From positions 62,001 to 126,000 of the forward strand of contig CAVVUB010000006.1 of NCBI GenBank assembly GCA_963751335.1: a stretch of 64,000 bases of DNA. Reading direction: 5' to 3'. The stretch is from Bog-473 sp963751335. Its GTDB lineage: Bacteria; Actinomycetota; Acidimicrobiia; Acidimicrobiales; RAAP-2. Every line of letters starts with the position of its first letter. Within the stretch, counting starts at the first letter, position 1. This document shows, piece by piece, positions 35,600-44,129 of the stretch. Under the pieces are notes generated by a model, which saw nothing but the letters and a program-made list of their open reading frames with translations, ran no database searches and was not told the DNA's origin. The position numbers and the translations under genes were made by a program.

Positions 35600-36490
35600 G
35601 TGGCAGATCTGGCGCTGGCCGTCGACATCGGCGGTACCAAGCTGGCCTGCGGCCTGGTCACCCAGGCCGGGGATCTGGTGCAGCGGGCCCAGGTTCCGAC
35701 GGCGGCAGCCTCGCCGTCGGGCGAGGAGCTCTGGTCCCACCTGGCTGCGCTCGTCACTGACATGGTGGACCGGGTCGCTGCAGAGGACCGCCTCGCCGTC
35801 TGCGGCGTGGGCTGCGGGGGACCCATGAGTCCGGGCGGCGAAGAGGTGTCGCCGCTCAACATCACAGGCTGGCGACGGTTTCCCCTGCGGCGCCGGGTTG
35901 CCGAGCTGACCGGTCTGCCCACGTACGTGGACAACGACGCCAAGGCCCTGGCTCTCGGTGAGGGATGGGTCGGCGCGGCCCGGGGTCGGGGTGACTACAT
36001 CGGGATGGTGGTGTCGACCGGTGTGGGCGGGGGAGTGGTCCTCGACGACCGCTTGCTCTCGGGCCGGTCGGGCAATGCGGGACATGTGGGTCATGTGATC
36101 GTCGTCCCCGACGGGAGGGAGTGTCCGTGCGGCGGCCGCGGCTGCCTCGAGGCCGAGGCGTCGGGCACGGCCATCGCGGCGATCAGCGGGCGGCCGGCGG
36201 TGGAGGCACCGCCGGAGCTGGTGGAGCGGACCGGCCGCCTCGTCGGCCTGGCCATCGCGTCGGTGGCGAACCTGCTCGATCTGCCCCTGGCCGTGGTGAG
36301 CGGGTCGGTCGCCCTCGGCTTCGGTGCTCCCTTCTTCACGGCGGCGCAGTTCGAGATGGATCTGCGCTGCCGTCTCGACTTCGCCCGCGGGACCAGGGTC
36401 GTCCCCGGCGCCCTGGGTGACGGGGGGCCGCTCGTCGGGGCGGCACGCGTCGGCTGGAACGCCCTCGGGCGAGGTCGCAGCGGTGAGTGA
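35600..36490 (+). CDS. ROK-family sugar kinase (glucokinase-like)
   Basis: 296 residues. ATP site DIGGTKLACGL at the N-terminus, sugar-binding VDNDAKALALGE, STGVGGG, the GHVGH segment with the zinc site C-P-C-G-G-R-G-C-L-E, all typical of ROK glucokinases. It lacks an N-terminal HTH, so it is an enzyme rather than a ROK repressor. GTG at 35600; stop overlaps the next start by 8 bp. Confidence 0.88.
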   Translation: MADLALAVDIGGTKLACGLVTQAGDLVQRAQVPTAAASPSGEELWSHLAALVTDMVDRVAAEDRLAVCGVGCGGPMSPGGEEVSPLNITGWRRFPLRRRVAELTGLPTYVDNDAKALALGEGWVGAARGRGDYIGMVVSTGVGGGVVLDDRLLSGRSGNAGHVGHVIVVPDGRECPCGGRGCLEAEASGTAIAAISGRPAVEAPPELVERTGRLVGLAIASVANLLDLPLAVVSGSVALGFGAPFFTAAQFEMDLRCRLDFARGTRVVPGALGDGGPLVGAARVGWNALGRGRSGE

Positions 36491-36764
36491 CCGTGGCGGC
36501 GGCTGGTCGCACCACGTCAGGATCGTCCTCGGGGCCGTCCTGGGGCATCCCTCCCTGTGGTGGCCTTCGATCGGCGCCGTGTGGAGGCTGGCCCGGCGGG
36601 GCTGGTGGCATCGGCCCCCCTTTCTTCCCGTCCCCGGCGACGCGTACTGGCACTTCCGCCTCGTGACGGCCTACGGCGGGGACGGCAGTGGGGGCGACCT
36701 CACCAAGGAAGACGTGGTCGCCTTCCTGCGGTGGTGTCAGAGGACCCGGCCCTCCGGCGGGTAG
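36483..36764 (+). CDS. Conserved actinobacterial hypothetical, 93 aa
   Basis: Small Trp-rich protein (HPSLWWPSIGAVWRLARRGWWHRPPFLPVP, shown here only as landmarks in residues 19-50; followed by YWHFRLVTAYGG). I recall similar short proteins in actinobacteria near the HNH gene and dcw cluster, without known function. Start GTG 36483 overlaps the ROK kinase stop. Confidence 0.6.
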   Translation: MSDRGGGWSHHVRIVLGAVLGHPSLWWPSIGAVWRLARRGWWHRPPFLPVPGDAYWHFRLVTAYGGDGSGGDLTKEDVVAFLRWCQRTRPSGG

Positions 36765-36776
36765 CCTCTCTCGGGT

Positions 36777-37283
36777 ATGGAGCGGGTGCTCCTCCTCAAT
36801 GCGACTTACGAGCCGCTCGCACTCGTCTCGGACCGTCGTGCTGTCGTTCTCTTGCTGGCGGGGCGAGCCGAGTCGGTTGCAGTCCGCATGGACTGCAGGG
36901 TGTTCCACTCCGCCCGGATGCAGATCGACGTCCCCTCCATCGTTCGCCTGACGCATATGGTGCGCATCCCGCGCTGGGCCCGCACGCCTCCGGTGACCCG
37001 TCGCTCCGTGCTCCGGCGCGACGGCGGATTGTGCGTGTACTGCTCGCAGCCGGCCGACACGATCGACCACGTCATCCCGCGCAGCCGTGGTGGCACACAC
37101 GAGTGGACCAACGTGGTCGCGGCCTGCAAGCGCGACAATCTCGAGAAGGCGGACCAACTGCTCTCCGAGCTGGGGTGGACGATGCGAGTGAAGCCGGCGC
37201 CCCCGGACGGGCACCTCTGGCGGCTGCGGCACCTCTCGGACATGGATCCGTTGTGGGAGCCGTATCTGGCTGCGGCCTCCTAG
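36777..37283 (+). CDS. HNH endonuclease-fold protein
   Basis: 168 residues: N-terminal half LLLNATYEPLALVSDRRAVV, then an HNH domain with zinc pair CVYC, catalytic DHVIPRSRGG and NVVAACKRDN...K. This family is widespread in actinobacteria and is not associated with mobile elements here; it may act in DNA repair. ATG 36777, 13 bp after the upstream gene. Confidence 0.88.
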   Translation: MERVLLLNATYEPLALVSDRRAVVLLLAGRAESVAVRMDCRVFHSARMQIDVPSIVRLTHMVRIPRWARTPPVTRRSVLRRDGGLCVYCSQPADTIDHVIPRSRGGTHEWTNVVAACKRDNLEKADQLLSELGWTMRVKPAPPDGHLWRLRHLSDMDPLWEPYLAAAS

Positions 37284-37289
37284 TTCGAT

Positions 37290-37970
37290 TTGCCTCCCTC
37301 CCCGGCCTCCTCACCCTTCTACGACGTCGAGCGCTTTCGTTCCGAGCCCGATCGGCTGGCCGTCGTCCGTGCCACCTCGCGGCCGACGCTCGTTCTCGGG
37401 AGCACGCAGCCGTCCACCGTGGTGTCGGCCGCGGCCGCCGCCGCGGCCGGTGTCGCCGTCGAGCGTCGCCGTGGGGGCGGGGGAGCGGTGCTGCTCCAAC
37501 CGGGCGACCATCTCTGGATCGACGCCTGGATCCCTCGCTCTGATCCCCTCTGGGTCGTGGACGTGGCGGGGGCGACGGAATGGGCCGGGTCCTGGTGGTC
37601 TGCCGCGCTGGGCGAGGCGGGAGTCGCCGGGCTGACCGTCCACGCCGGGAAGTCCGAGCCGGGGCCACTCGGAGATCTGGTGTGCTTCGCGGGCCGTGGC
37701 CCGGGTGAGGTGTTCGCCGGCGGACGCAAGCTGGTCGGGCTGTCCCAGTGGCGAGCTCGGCAGGGCGCACTCTTCTCCTCGTGCCTCTACACGCGCTGGG
37801 ACCCGGATCCTCTGACGGCGTTGCTGGTGGCAGGTGAAGGTGGGCGTGGCCGGTTGGTCGACTCCCTCCGCGGCGTCGCCGTGGGGATGGCCGACCTGGT
37901 TCCCGGGTCGGCGGGGGGCATGAGGGCATTGGCCGACTCGCTGCTGCGCTCGTTCGACCAACTGGGCTGA
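37290..37970 (+). CDS. Lipoate-protein ligase A-like protein
   Basis: 226 residues of the biotin/lipoate ligase fold: RRRGGGGAVLLQPGDHLW matches the lipoate-binding RRxxGGG loop, and CFAGRGPGEVFAGGRKLVGLSQ carries the family Lys. The C-terminal extension of classical LplA is missing, so it could be an amidotransferase-like or regulatory member. The start appears to be TTG at 37290, 7 bp after the HNH stop. Confidence 0.75.
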   Translation: MPPSPASSPFYDVERFRSEPDRLAVVRATSRPTLVLGSTQPSTVVSAAAAAAAGVAVERRRGGGGAVLLQPGDHLWIDAWIPRSDPLWVVDVAGATEWAGSWWSAALGEAGVAGLTVHAGKSEPGPLGDLVCFAGRGPGEVFAGGRKLVGLSQWRARQGALFSSCLYTRWDPDPLTALLVAGEGGRGRLVDSLRGVAVGMADLVPGSAGGMRALADSLLRSFDQLG

Positions 37971-38302
37971 TTCCCATGAGCGCTCGCCCTCGAGGGCGTC
38001 CGGCTCCGGCTTGCGCGATGTCCGGTCGATCGGGGTCGTTCCGGCCCGGGCTGACTCGTGCTGATCACTCCGCGGATCCGTCCTGCACGGTCGAGGAGGC
38101 GAGGCACGGTCGAGGTGAGGGGCCCCGGGGCTGGACGTCCGGACGCCTCGGAGTGTTGCTTTTGGGTTGCGAATGGAGCGGAGTAGTTGTGTGGTGGAGG
38201 AAAGGGGCGTAAAGTGGCGCGAAATGGTGTGAAGGGGTGCCAAAGGACTTTGCAAGGGCGCCAAAGGACGCAAATCAGGGAGCGTCGTGGGAGAAACGGC
38301 TG
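37971..38302. other. Regulatory region ahead of the dcw cluster
   Basis: 330 bp between the lipoate-ligase-like gene and mraZ. The first 190 bp hold only a compositional ORF (37976-38212) that I reject. The last 110 bp change to A- and G-rich sequence with regular 10-bp repeats. A weak promoter-like pair TTGCGA (38167) and TGTGGT (38190) with a 17-bp spacer lies just ahead. Confidence 0.5.
38191..38250 (+). promoter_or_regulatory. MraZ operator: 10-bp direct repeats
   Basis: Six successive 10-bp units, GTGGTGGAGG, AAAGGGGCGT, AAAGTGGCGC, GAAATGGTGT, GAAGGGGTGC, CAAAGGACTT, share A-rich positions 1-3 and a TGG/GGG core at 4-7. Looser copies run to 38280. MraZ is known to bind TGGG-type repeats at 10-bp spacing upstream of its own gene, which matches position and period. 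Confidence 0.8.
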
Positions 38303-38722
38303 GTGGCAGGGTTCGTTGGGAGATACGAGCATTCGCTCGACACGAAGGGCAGGGCGATCCTGCCGGCCAAATTCCGTACCCACTTCGAGCACGGCGGGTT
38401 CTTGACCGAGCACTCGGAGGGCTGCATCGCCCTGTGGACCCTCGGAGAGTTCGAACGGCAGATGGAGTCGATGCAGGAGCAGGCCGCGCAGGGACGTGCG
38501 GAGCGGAACCGGGCCCGAGTGTGGGCCTCGAGTTCGGCGGAGGTCGAGATCGATCGTCAGGGGCGCATGCCCATCCCCGGACATCTGCGGACGTTCGCGG
38601 GGCTGGAGACCGAGGTGCTCGTCCTCGGTGTCATCGATCGGGTCGAGCTGTGGAATCCGGCCGCCTGGGACGAGAAGGTGCAACCCGAGGAGGGTTGGTT
38701 GCTCGGAGACTCGGAGGAATAA
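38303..38722 (+). CDS. mraZ: Transcriptional regulator MraZ
   Basis: 139-residue MraZ with two AbrB-like repeats. First: FVGRYEHSLDTKGRAILPAKFR; second: SSSAEVEIDRQGRMPIPGHLR. Both keep the D-x-(K/Q)-GR-x-(L/M)-P core used for DNA contacts. It is a ring-forming repressor of the dcw operon. GTG at 38303 gives a family-like N-terminus (VAGFVGRYEH); the longer frame from 38237 would overlap the operator repeats. Confidence 0.93.
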   Translation: MAGFVGRYEHSLDTKGRAILPAKFRTHFEHGGFLTEHSEGCIALWTLGEFERQMESMQEQAAQGRAERNRARVWASSSAEVEIDRQGRMPIPGHLRTFAGLETEVLVLGVIDRVELWNPAAWDEKVQPEEGWLLGDSEE

Positions 38723-38928
38723 GGAACAGACAGACAAGGAACACACAGACAGAGGCAAAGAGGAGGACTCACTCGGCAAGGACGACGACCGACCACGCGA
38801 GGCCTCGCGAGACGTGCAGGACCATGTGCAGCTCCTCGACCGGTTTTCTGGAGGTTCACTCCACCCACTTCCAGGCCGGTCGTTCGGATCTCCACCTCCC
38901 TCTCGACCCACCGGCCGAGGGGCTGCAG

Positions 38929-39868
38929 ATGGCCCACTCGTTCTCACACATTCCCGTACTCCGCGACGAAGTGGTCTCGCTCTACGCTGCCGTGCCACCC
39001 GGAACCCTCGTCGACGGTACCGTCGGGGGCGGCGGCCACTCGGGGGCTCTCCTCGAGGCTTATCCGGCGCTGCGGATCATCGGCCTCGATCGCGATCCGA
39101 TGGCTCTCGAAGCCGCCCGGTCGCGACTGGTTCCGTTCGGGGACCGGATCACCCTGATCCGGTCCCCGTTCTCGGCTCTGTCCTCCGTTCTCGAAGCCCA
39201 ACCGGGTGCGAGGCCGCTTTCGGGCGTGCTGTTGGATCTCGGCGTGAGCTCGCCCCAGTTGGACGAGCGCGGATCGGGGCTTCTCGTTCCGCTCTGACGG
39301 CCCGCTCGACATGCGGATGGATCAGTCCTCCGGTATGGCCGCCACCGAGTTGGTGAACCAACGCTCCGAGGCCGAGCTGGCTGCTCTTTTCCGCGAAAAC
39401 GGGGAAGGGCGCCTGTCGGGCCGCATCGCGCGGGCCGTGGTCGCGGCCCGGCCTATCACCTCGACACAGAAGCTGGCCGACGTCGTGGCGGCAGCCGTTC
39501 CCGCTGCGGTGCGGCGCAGGGGCCATCCGGCCCGTCGCGTCTTCCAGGCGCTCCGGATCGAGGTGAACGACGAACTCGGCGAGCTGGCCACCGCCCTGCC
39601 GGTCGCCCTCTCTGCGCTCGCCGTCGGTGGCGTGTGCGCCGTGATCAGCTATCACTCGGGCGAAGACCGCCTGACCAAGCAGACCTTCGCCGAATTCGAG
39701 ACCGGCGGCTGCGTCTGCCCACCGGGACTCCCGTGCGTGTGCGGTGCCGTCGCTCGCCACCGCCTCCTCTTCCGCGGTTCACGCAAAGCATCTGCGTCCG
39801 AGATCGCATCGAACCCGCGCTCGGAAAGCGCTCGTTTGCGCGCCATCGTGCGAACCGAGACCGGCTGA
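38929..39868 (+). CDS. rsmH: 16S rRNA m4C1402 methyltransferase RsmH, frame-broken
   Basis: SAM-dependent enzyme (MraW). First frame from ATG 38929: SHIPVLRDEVV, SAM loop VDGTVGGGGHS, and LDLGVSSPQLDERG; then the frame stops in 20 codons. Removing one G from the run at 39276-39279 joins FSFRSDGPLDMRMD and the rest (NENGEGR-like FRENGEGR, ITSTQKLADVV, RVFQALRIEVN, LPVALSALAVGG, ISYHSGEDR). Corrected length 312, normal for RsmH. Such an exact repair in a conserved gene points to a sequence error. Its stop overlaps the ftsL ATG by one base (TGATG). Confidence 0.92.
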
Positions 39869-40392
39869 TGACTCCTCCCGCGGGGTCAACGGCCGGCGCG
39901 CCGTCCCGTCGTCAAGGTGCGTCTCATGCGAGCCGACCCCGCCGCCCTTCACTTCGCATCGTCCGGTCACGCCGCGAGAAGAAGCCCGCTCAACGTGGGC
40001 GCCTGGTCGAGATCGTCGCCCTCGTCCTGGTCGTTGCTTCACTCCTGGCCGTGGTGATCGGCCAGGCCGTCCTGGCCAACGACCAGGTGCAGATGTCGGC
40101 CCTCCAGCACGAGCTTTCCTTGGAGCAGAGCACACACCGTCAGGCAGAGCTGCAGGTGGCGAACCTCGAGACGCCCCGGCGCATCGTGGGCGACGCCACC
40201 AAGGCCGGTATGGTGCACCCCGCCCAGGTCATCGAGCTGCCGTACGTACCTCTGAACGCGCCCATCGCGACGCCAAACGTGACAGCGGCGCCTGCGCCGA
40301 CGACCACCACCACCTCTACGACGCCGCCGGCAACAACCACCTCGACGACCAGCGTCTCGACCGCTTCCGCGAGCGGATCCACCACGCCGTGA
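39868..40392 (+). CDS. ftsL: Cell division protein FtsL-like
   Basis: 174-residue bitopic protein between rsmH and ftsI, as FtsL always is in this cluster. About 45 basic cytosolic residues, a helix LVEIVALVLVVASLLAVVIG, then a coiled-coil stretch (QMSALQHELSLEQSTHRQAELQVANL) and a Thr/Pro/Ala-rich tail. FtsL joins FtsB/FtsQ to activate FtsW-FtsI. Assignment is mainly by position and topology. The GTGA at the end couples it to ftsI. Confidence 0.82.
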   Translation: MTPPAGSTAGAPSRRQGASHASRPRRPSLRIVRSRREKKPAQRGRLVEIVALVLVVASLLAVVIGQAVLANDQVQMSALQHELSLEQSTHRQAELQVANLETPRRIVGDATKAGMVHPAQVIELPYVPLNAPIATPNVTAAPAPTTTTTSTTPPATTTSTTSVSTASASGSTTP

Positions 40393-42506
40393 GCGTCATC
40401 ACCCGACCTGACGTTCGGCGCGCGCGCGCCGGACAAGCTCCTCGGACGGGCGGCCGCGGTGCTTCCACGGCGACCCGGACGTCGCCCGGAAGGCCGTCCG
40501 ATCAGCGAAACGGCGCGGCGGCGGCTCCGCCACGTCGGGCGGCTCCCTCCGCCCGTCCGAGCCGCGGCGGCGCACTCCCGCGTACGACCCCGGCCAGTCA
40601 CCCGGGCCAGAGGCCGGCGACCGTTCCCGCGCCCACCCGGGCGAGACCACATCGCGCCCCGGCAAAGAAGTCGTCACGCCACCACGGGAGGTCGTGGGCC
40701 ACAGGGACATTCGTGCGGCGGGTCAGGCTGGTCCGCCTCCTCCTGGTCTTGGCCCTCGTGCTGATGATGGCCCGTCTGGTCCAGATCCAGGTGTTGCATG
40801 CGGGAAGCTACGCAGCAGCGGCTCGAGGCGAGTCCTCCATCACGGTTCCCCTTCCGTCGCTCCGCGGCGGGATCTACGCACGAGACGGTGCGCCCCTGGC
40901 GCTGTCGGTAGCCACCGACGATGTGGTGGCGGACGACTTTCAGGTGGAGCACCCGGTGCAGACCGCACTGGCGCTCTCCCCGCTCCTCCACGTGCCCGCC
41001 TCCACCCTGGCCGCCGAGCTGCGCCGTCATTCCGGCTACGTGGTGCTGGCCAAGCAGCTGTCGAAGTCCGATGGACAAAAGATTGCGACGGATGCCTTCC
41101 CGGGCATCACCTTGATCGATGACGCGAAGCGGATCGTACCCAATGGGAACCTGGCCTCACCCGTCGTCGGCTTCACCAATGCTGCGGGCCAGGGCGCCGC
41201 TGGGCTCGAGTACGGCGACAACCACCAGTTGGCCGGCACGGACGGCAAGGAGACCATTCTGGAATCTCCTTCCGGAGTTCCTTTGCCCCAGTCACCCGTC
41301 ACCGACCGGGTGGCGACGAAGCCCGGGGCCGGCGTCGAGCTGACCCTCGACACACAACTGCAGTACGAGTCCGAGCAGACCTTGGCCAAGGCCATCGTTT
41401 CCTCGGATGCGGTGAGCGGCACGGCCGTCGTCATGGACGTGAAGACTGGGCAGATCCTCTCGATGGCCAACCTTACGGCAACACATCCGAACGGTCTCGG
41501 GGCGTCACCGACCGCCCCGGTCACGCCGTCAGGCGGCGTCGTGCCCATCGGTCCCAATGATGCCGTGAACGAGGCGCCGAGCAACCTCGCCGTGACCCAG
41601 CTCTACGAACCGGGGTCGGTCTTCAAACTGGTTACCTTCTCCGCTGCGTTACAGGAAGGTCTGATCAATCCCAACTCGGTGTTCACCGTGCCCGATCAGA
41701 TCGAGCTCGACGGCTCCACGTTCCACGACGCCGAGCCGCACCCGACGGAGCAGTTGACGGCCACCCAGATCCTGGCCCAGTCCTCGAACATCGGCACGTC
41801 GGAGATCGCGCAGGGAGTCAACGAGACCCGGCTGCTCAATCAGGTCAAGGCGCTCGGCTTCGGCCAGCCGACCGGACTGGACTTCCCGGGAGAGTCCCCG
41901 GGTCTCCTGGCCACCGCGGCCGACTGGGAACCAACCGACTACGTCTCGCTCCCGATCGGACAGGTGGACGCAGTCAGCGCGCTCCAGGTCCTCGACGCCT
42001 ACAACGCCGTGGCCAATGGCGGCACCTTCGTCGCACCGAAGCTCGTCCAGGCCACCGTGAGCCCTTCGGGAGCATTGACGCAGACCGCTCCGTCGTCCAG
42101 CCACGAGGTGTTCTCGCCCTCGGTCGACTCCGAGCTCACCTCCATGCTCGGTCAGGTGGTGGACGCCGGCACCGGTGGGAGTGCCGCCGTCCCCGGCTAC
42201 ACGGTGGCCGGCAAGACGGGAACGGCTCAGATCCCGACCACCGGGAAGGACTCCTACGTGACGGGCGCCTACATGGCCTCCTTCGTCGGTTTCGCCCCGG
42301 CGGCCAATCCGACCCTTTCGATGATCGTGGTCCTGGACCGGCCGACCCCGATCTTCGGAGGCACGGTGGCCGCACCCGTCTTTTCCCAGATCATGAGCTA
42401 TGCGCTCCACCGCTACGACATCCCCACGACGCCAGGAGCCCAGACGAACGTGACTCCAGGCACCAGCACGGAGACGGCGAGCGCCCAGGCGCAGGACATC
42501 ACGTGA
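40389..42506 (+). CDS. ftsI: Septal transpeptidase FtsI (PBP3)
   Basis: Class B penicillin-binding protein, 705 residues. A long Arg/Pro/Ala-rich cytosolic N-terminus (about 110 residues) precedes one membrane helix (RLVRLLLVLALVLMMARLV). A dimerisation domain starts at RGGIYARDG. The transpeptidase domain has SxxK in EPGSVFKLV, SxN in QSSNIG and KTG in AGKTGTAQ. It forms the septal cross-linking pair with FtsW. GTG at 40389 overlaps ftsL (GTGA). Confidence 0.95.
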   Translation: MSVITRPDVRRARAGQAPRTGGRGASTATRTSPGRPSDQRNGAAAAPPRRAAPSARPSRGGALPRTTPASHPGQRPATVPAPTRARPHRAPAKKSSRHHGRSWATGTFVRRVRLVRLLLVLALVLMMARLVQIQVLHAGSYAAAARGESSITVPLPSLRGGIYARDGAPLALSVATDDVVADDFQVEHPVQTALALSPLLHVPASTLAAELRRHSGYVVLAKQLSKSDGQKIATDAFPGITLIDDAKRIVPNGNLASPVVGFTNAAGQGAAGLEYGDNHQLAGTDGKETILESPSGVPLPQSPVTDRVATKPGAGVELTLDTQLQYESEQTLAKAIVSSDAVSGTAVVMDVKTGQILSMANLTATHPNGLGASPTAPVTPSGGVVPIGPNDAVNEAPSNLAVTQLYEPGSVFKLVTFSAALQEGLINPNSVFTVPDQIELDGSTFHDAEPHPTEQLTATQILAQSSNIGTSEIAQGVNETRLLNQVKALGFGQPTGLDFPGESPGLLATAADWEPTDYVSLPIGQVDAVSALQVLDAYNAVANGGTFVAPKLVQATVSPSGALTQTAPSSSHEVFSPSVDSELTSMLGQVVDAGTGGSAAVPGYTVAGKTGTAQIPTTGKDSYVTGAYMASFVGFAPAANPTLSMIVVLDRPTPIFGGTVAAPVFSQIMSYALHRYDIPTTPGAQTNVTPGTSTETASAQAQDIT

Positions 42507-42546
42507 GGGCGGCTGCTCACACACCCCTTGCCCTTGTGACGCAGCG

Positions 42547-44124
42547 GTGCCCGACGCATGCAACGCTGTCGGGTCCACTATGCCTAGCGTGCCCATGAAC
42601 CTCCTCTTCGACGACATCGAGGTCATCGAGTCGATGGGGGACCCGGCGGCCGTGCTGGTCGGTGGAATCTCGCACGACAGCCGGCGGGTGAGGCCGGGCG
42701 ATCTCTTCTGTTGTGTCCCCGGCATCGTGGACGACGGACATGCCTTCGCCGTTGACGCAGTGGAACGAGGGGCGGTCGGTCTCCTCTGTGAGCACTTCAT
42801 CCCGGAACTCGCGAACCGAGCCATCGTGCAGACCCGGGTGGCACCGGGCACCGTGCGCTCGGCCATGGCGCGACTGGCTGCCGCCTTCTACGAGTTTCCT
42901 TCCCGTGATCTCCTGATGGTCGGCGTGACCGGCACGAACGGAAAGACGACGGTCACGCAGATCCTCGGGGAACTGTTGGTGGCGACCGGATTCCCGACCG
43001 ATGTGATGGGGACGCTCTCGGGCGCGCGCACGACTCCCGAGGCGACCGAGTTGCAGCGTGTGCTGGCGGGGGTACGTGATCGCCAGCGCGCCGACGGACA
43101 GCGTCATGCCATCGCCATGGAGGTGTCGAGCCACGCGCTGGTGCAGTCGCGCGTGGAGGGAATCCATTTCGACGTGGCCGTCTTCACCAATCTCAGTCAC
43201 GACCACCTCGACTATCACGGCACCATGGAGGACTACTTCGAAGCCAAGGCGAGGCTCTTCTCAGCCGACCATGCGCTCCGGGCGGTGATCAATGCCGACG
43301 ACCCCTGGGGAAAGAGACTGCTCGGACAGGTACGGATTCCCGCCGTCGCCGTGCACCGGGCCGCAGCCACCGACCTCGTCCTCTCCCCGGGACGGACGGA
43401 GTTCACCTGGCGCCGGCGGCGGGTGCGCACCGCGCTCACCGGCGCGGTCAACGTCGACAACGCGTTGCTGGCGGCGGAAACTGCCCTCGCGCTCGAGATC
43501 CACCCGGACGCGATTGCCGACGCACTGAGCTCGGTCTCTCCGGTGCCCGGACGCCTCGAGGTCATCGCGATGCCGGGCCGACGGGGCGAGGCAGGCCGTC
43601 CGCCTTTCACGGTCTTCGTCGACTACGCGGACACGCCGGCCGGACTCGAGGTGGTCCTCGGTGAGGCCCGGGGCCTCGCCCGGGGCGGACGGGTGCTCTG
43701 CGTCTTCGGCTGCGGGGGCGATCGGGACCGCGCCAAGCGGCCGATGATGGGCGAGGCGGCAGTACGCCTCTCCGACCTTGCCGTCCTGACCTCGGACAAT
43801 CCTCGGTACGAGAATCCCGGTGCCATCATCGAGGACGTGTTGCGTGGAATCCCCGATGGAAGAGAGAACAAGGACGTCGTGGTCGAGCCCGACCGGCACG
43901 TGGCCATCCGGCATGCCCTCGAGCTGGCGCGCCCCGGCGACATCGTGGTCATTGCCGGCAAGGGACACGAGACGTATCAGGAGATTGCCGGGGAGCGGCT
44001 GCCCTTCGACGACGCCGCACACGCGCGAGCGGTGCTGTCCACACGTTACGGGACGGACCCCTCGACCTGGGGTGCGCCTGGGCTCGAGGCAACGGCGGCC
44101 GACCGTTCGCAGCCCGAGGGCTAA
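42547..44124 (+). CDS. murE: UDP-MurNAc-tripeptide ligase MurE
   Basis: Adds the third residue of the peptidoglycan stem. 525 residues with ATP site VGVTGTNGKTT, carbamylated-Lys region, and the DNPR motif (TSDNPRYENP) that indicates meso-diaminopimelate as substrate; GKGHETYQ near the end is typical. An oddity is FVDYADTPAGLE, where most MurE have YAHTP. GTG 42547 is the longest start; ATG 42580 or 42595 (MNLLFDDI) is likelier. mraY follows after 5 bp: murF is missing from its usual place. Confidence 0.95.
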   Translation: MPDACNAVGSTMPSVPMNLLFDDIEVIESMGDPAAVLVGGISHDSRRVRPGDLFCCVPGIVDDGHAFAVDAVERGAVGLLCEHFIPELANRAIVQTRVAPGTVRSAMARLAAAFYEFPSRDLLMVGVTGTNGKTTVTQILGELLVATGFPTDVMGTLSGARTTPEATELQRVLAGVRDRQRADGQRHAIAMEVSSHALVQSRVEGIHFDVAVFTNLSHDHLDYHGTMEDYFEAKARLFSADHALRAVINADDPWGKRLLGQVRIPAVAVHRAAATDLVLSPGRTEFTWRRRRVRTALTGAVNVDNALLAAETALALEIHPDAIADALSSVSPVPGRLEVIAMPGRRGEAGRPPFTVFVDYADTPAGLEVVLGEARGLARGGRVLCVFGCGGDRDRAKRPMMGEAAVRLSDLAVLTSDNPRYENPGAIIEDVLRGIPDGRENKDVVVEPDRHVAIRHALELARPGDIVVIAGKGHETYQEIAGERLPFDDAAHARAVLSTRYGTDPSTWGAPGLEATAADRSQPEG

Positions 44125-44129
44125 GGCCC

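Noticed and set aside
36777..37283. HNH gene as part of a mobile element
   Set aside because: No intron, intein, repeats or integrase nearby; it belongs to a common stand-alone actinobacterial family.
37976..38212. 78-codon ORF ahead of mraZ
   Set aside because: Runs into the MraZ repeats, has no family likeness and no ribosome site.
39276..39279. rsmH, murG and similar genes as true pseudogenes
   Set aside because: Each is restored to full family length by one base, with no other decay, and several are core genes.
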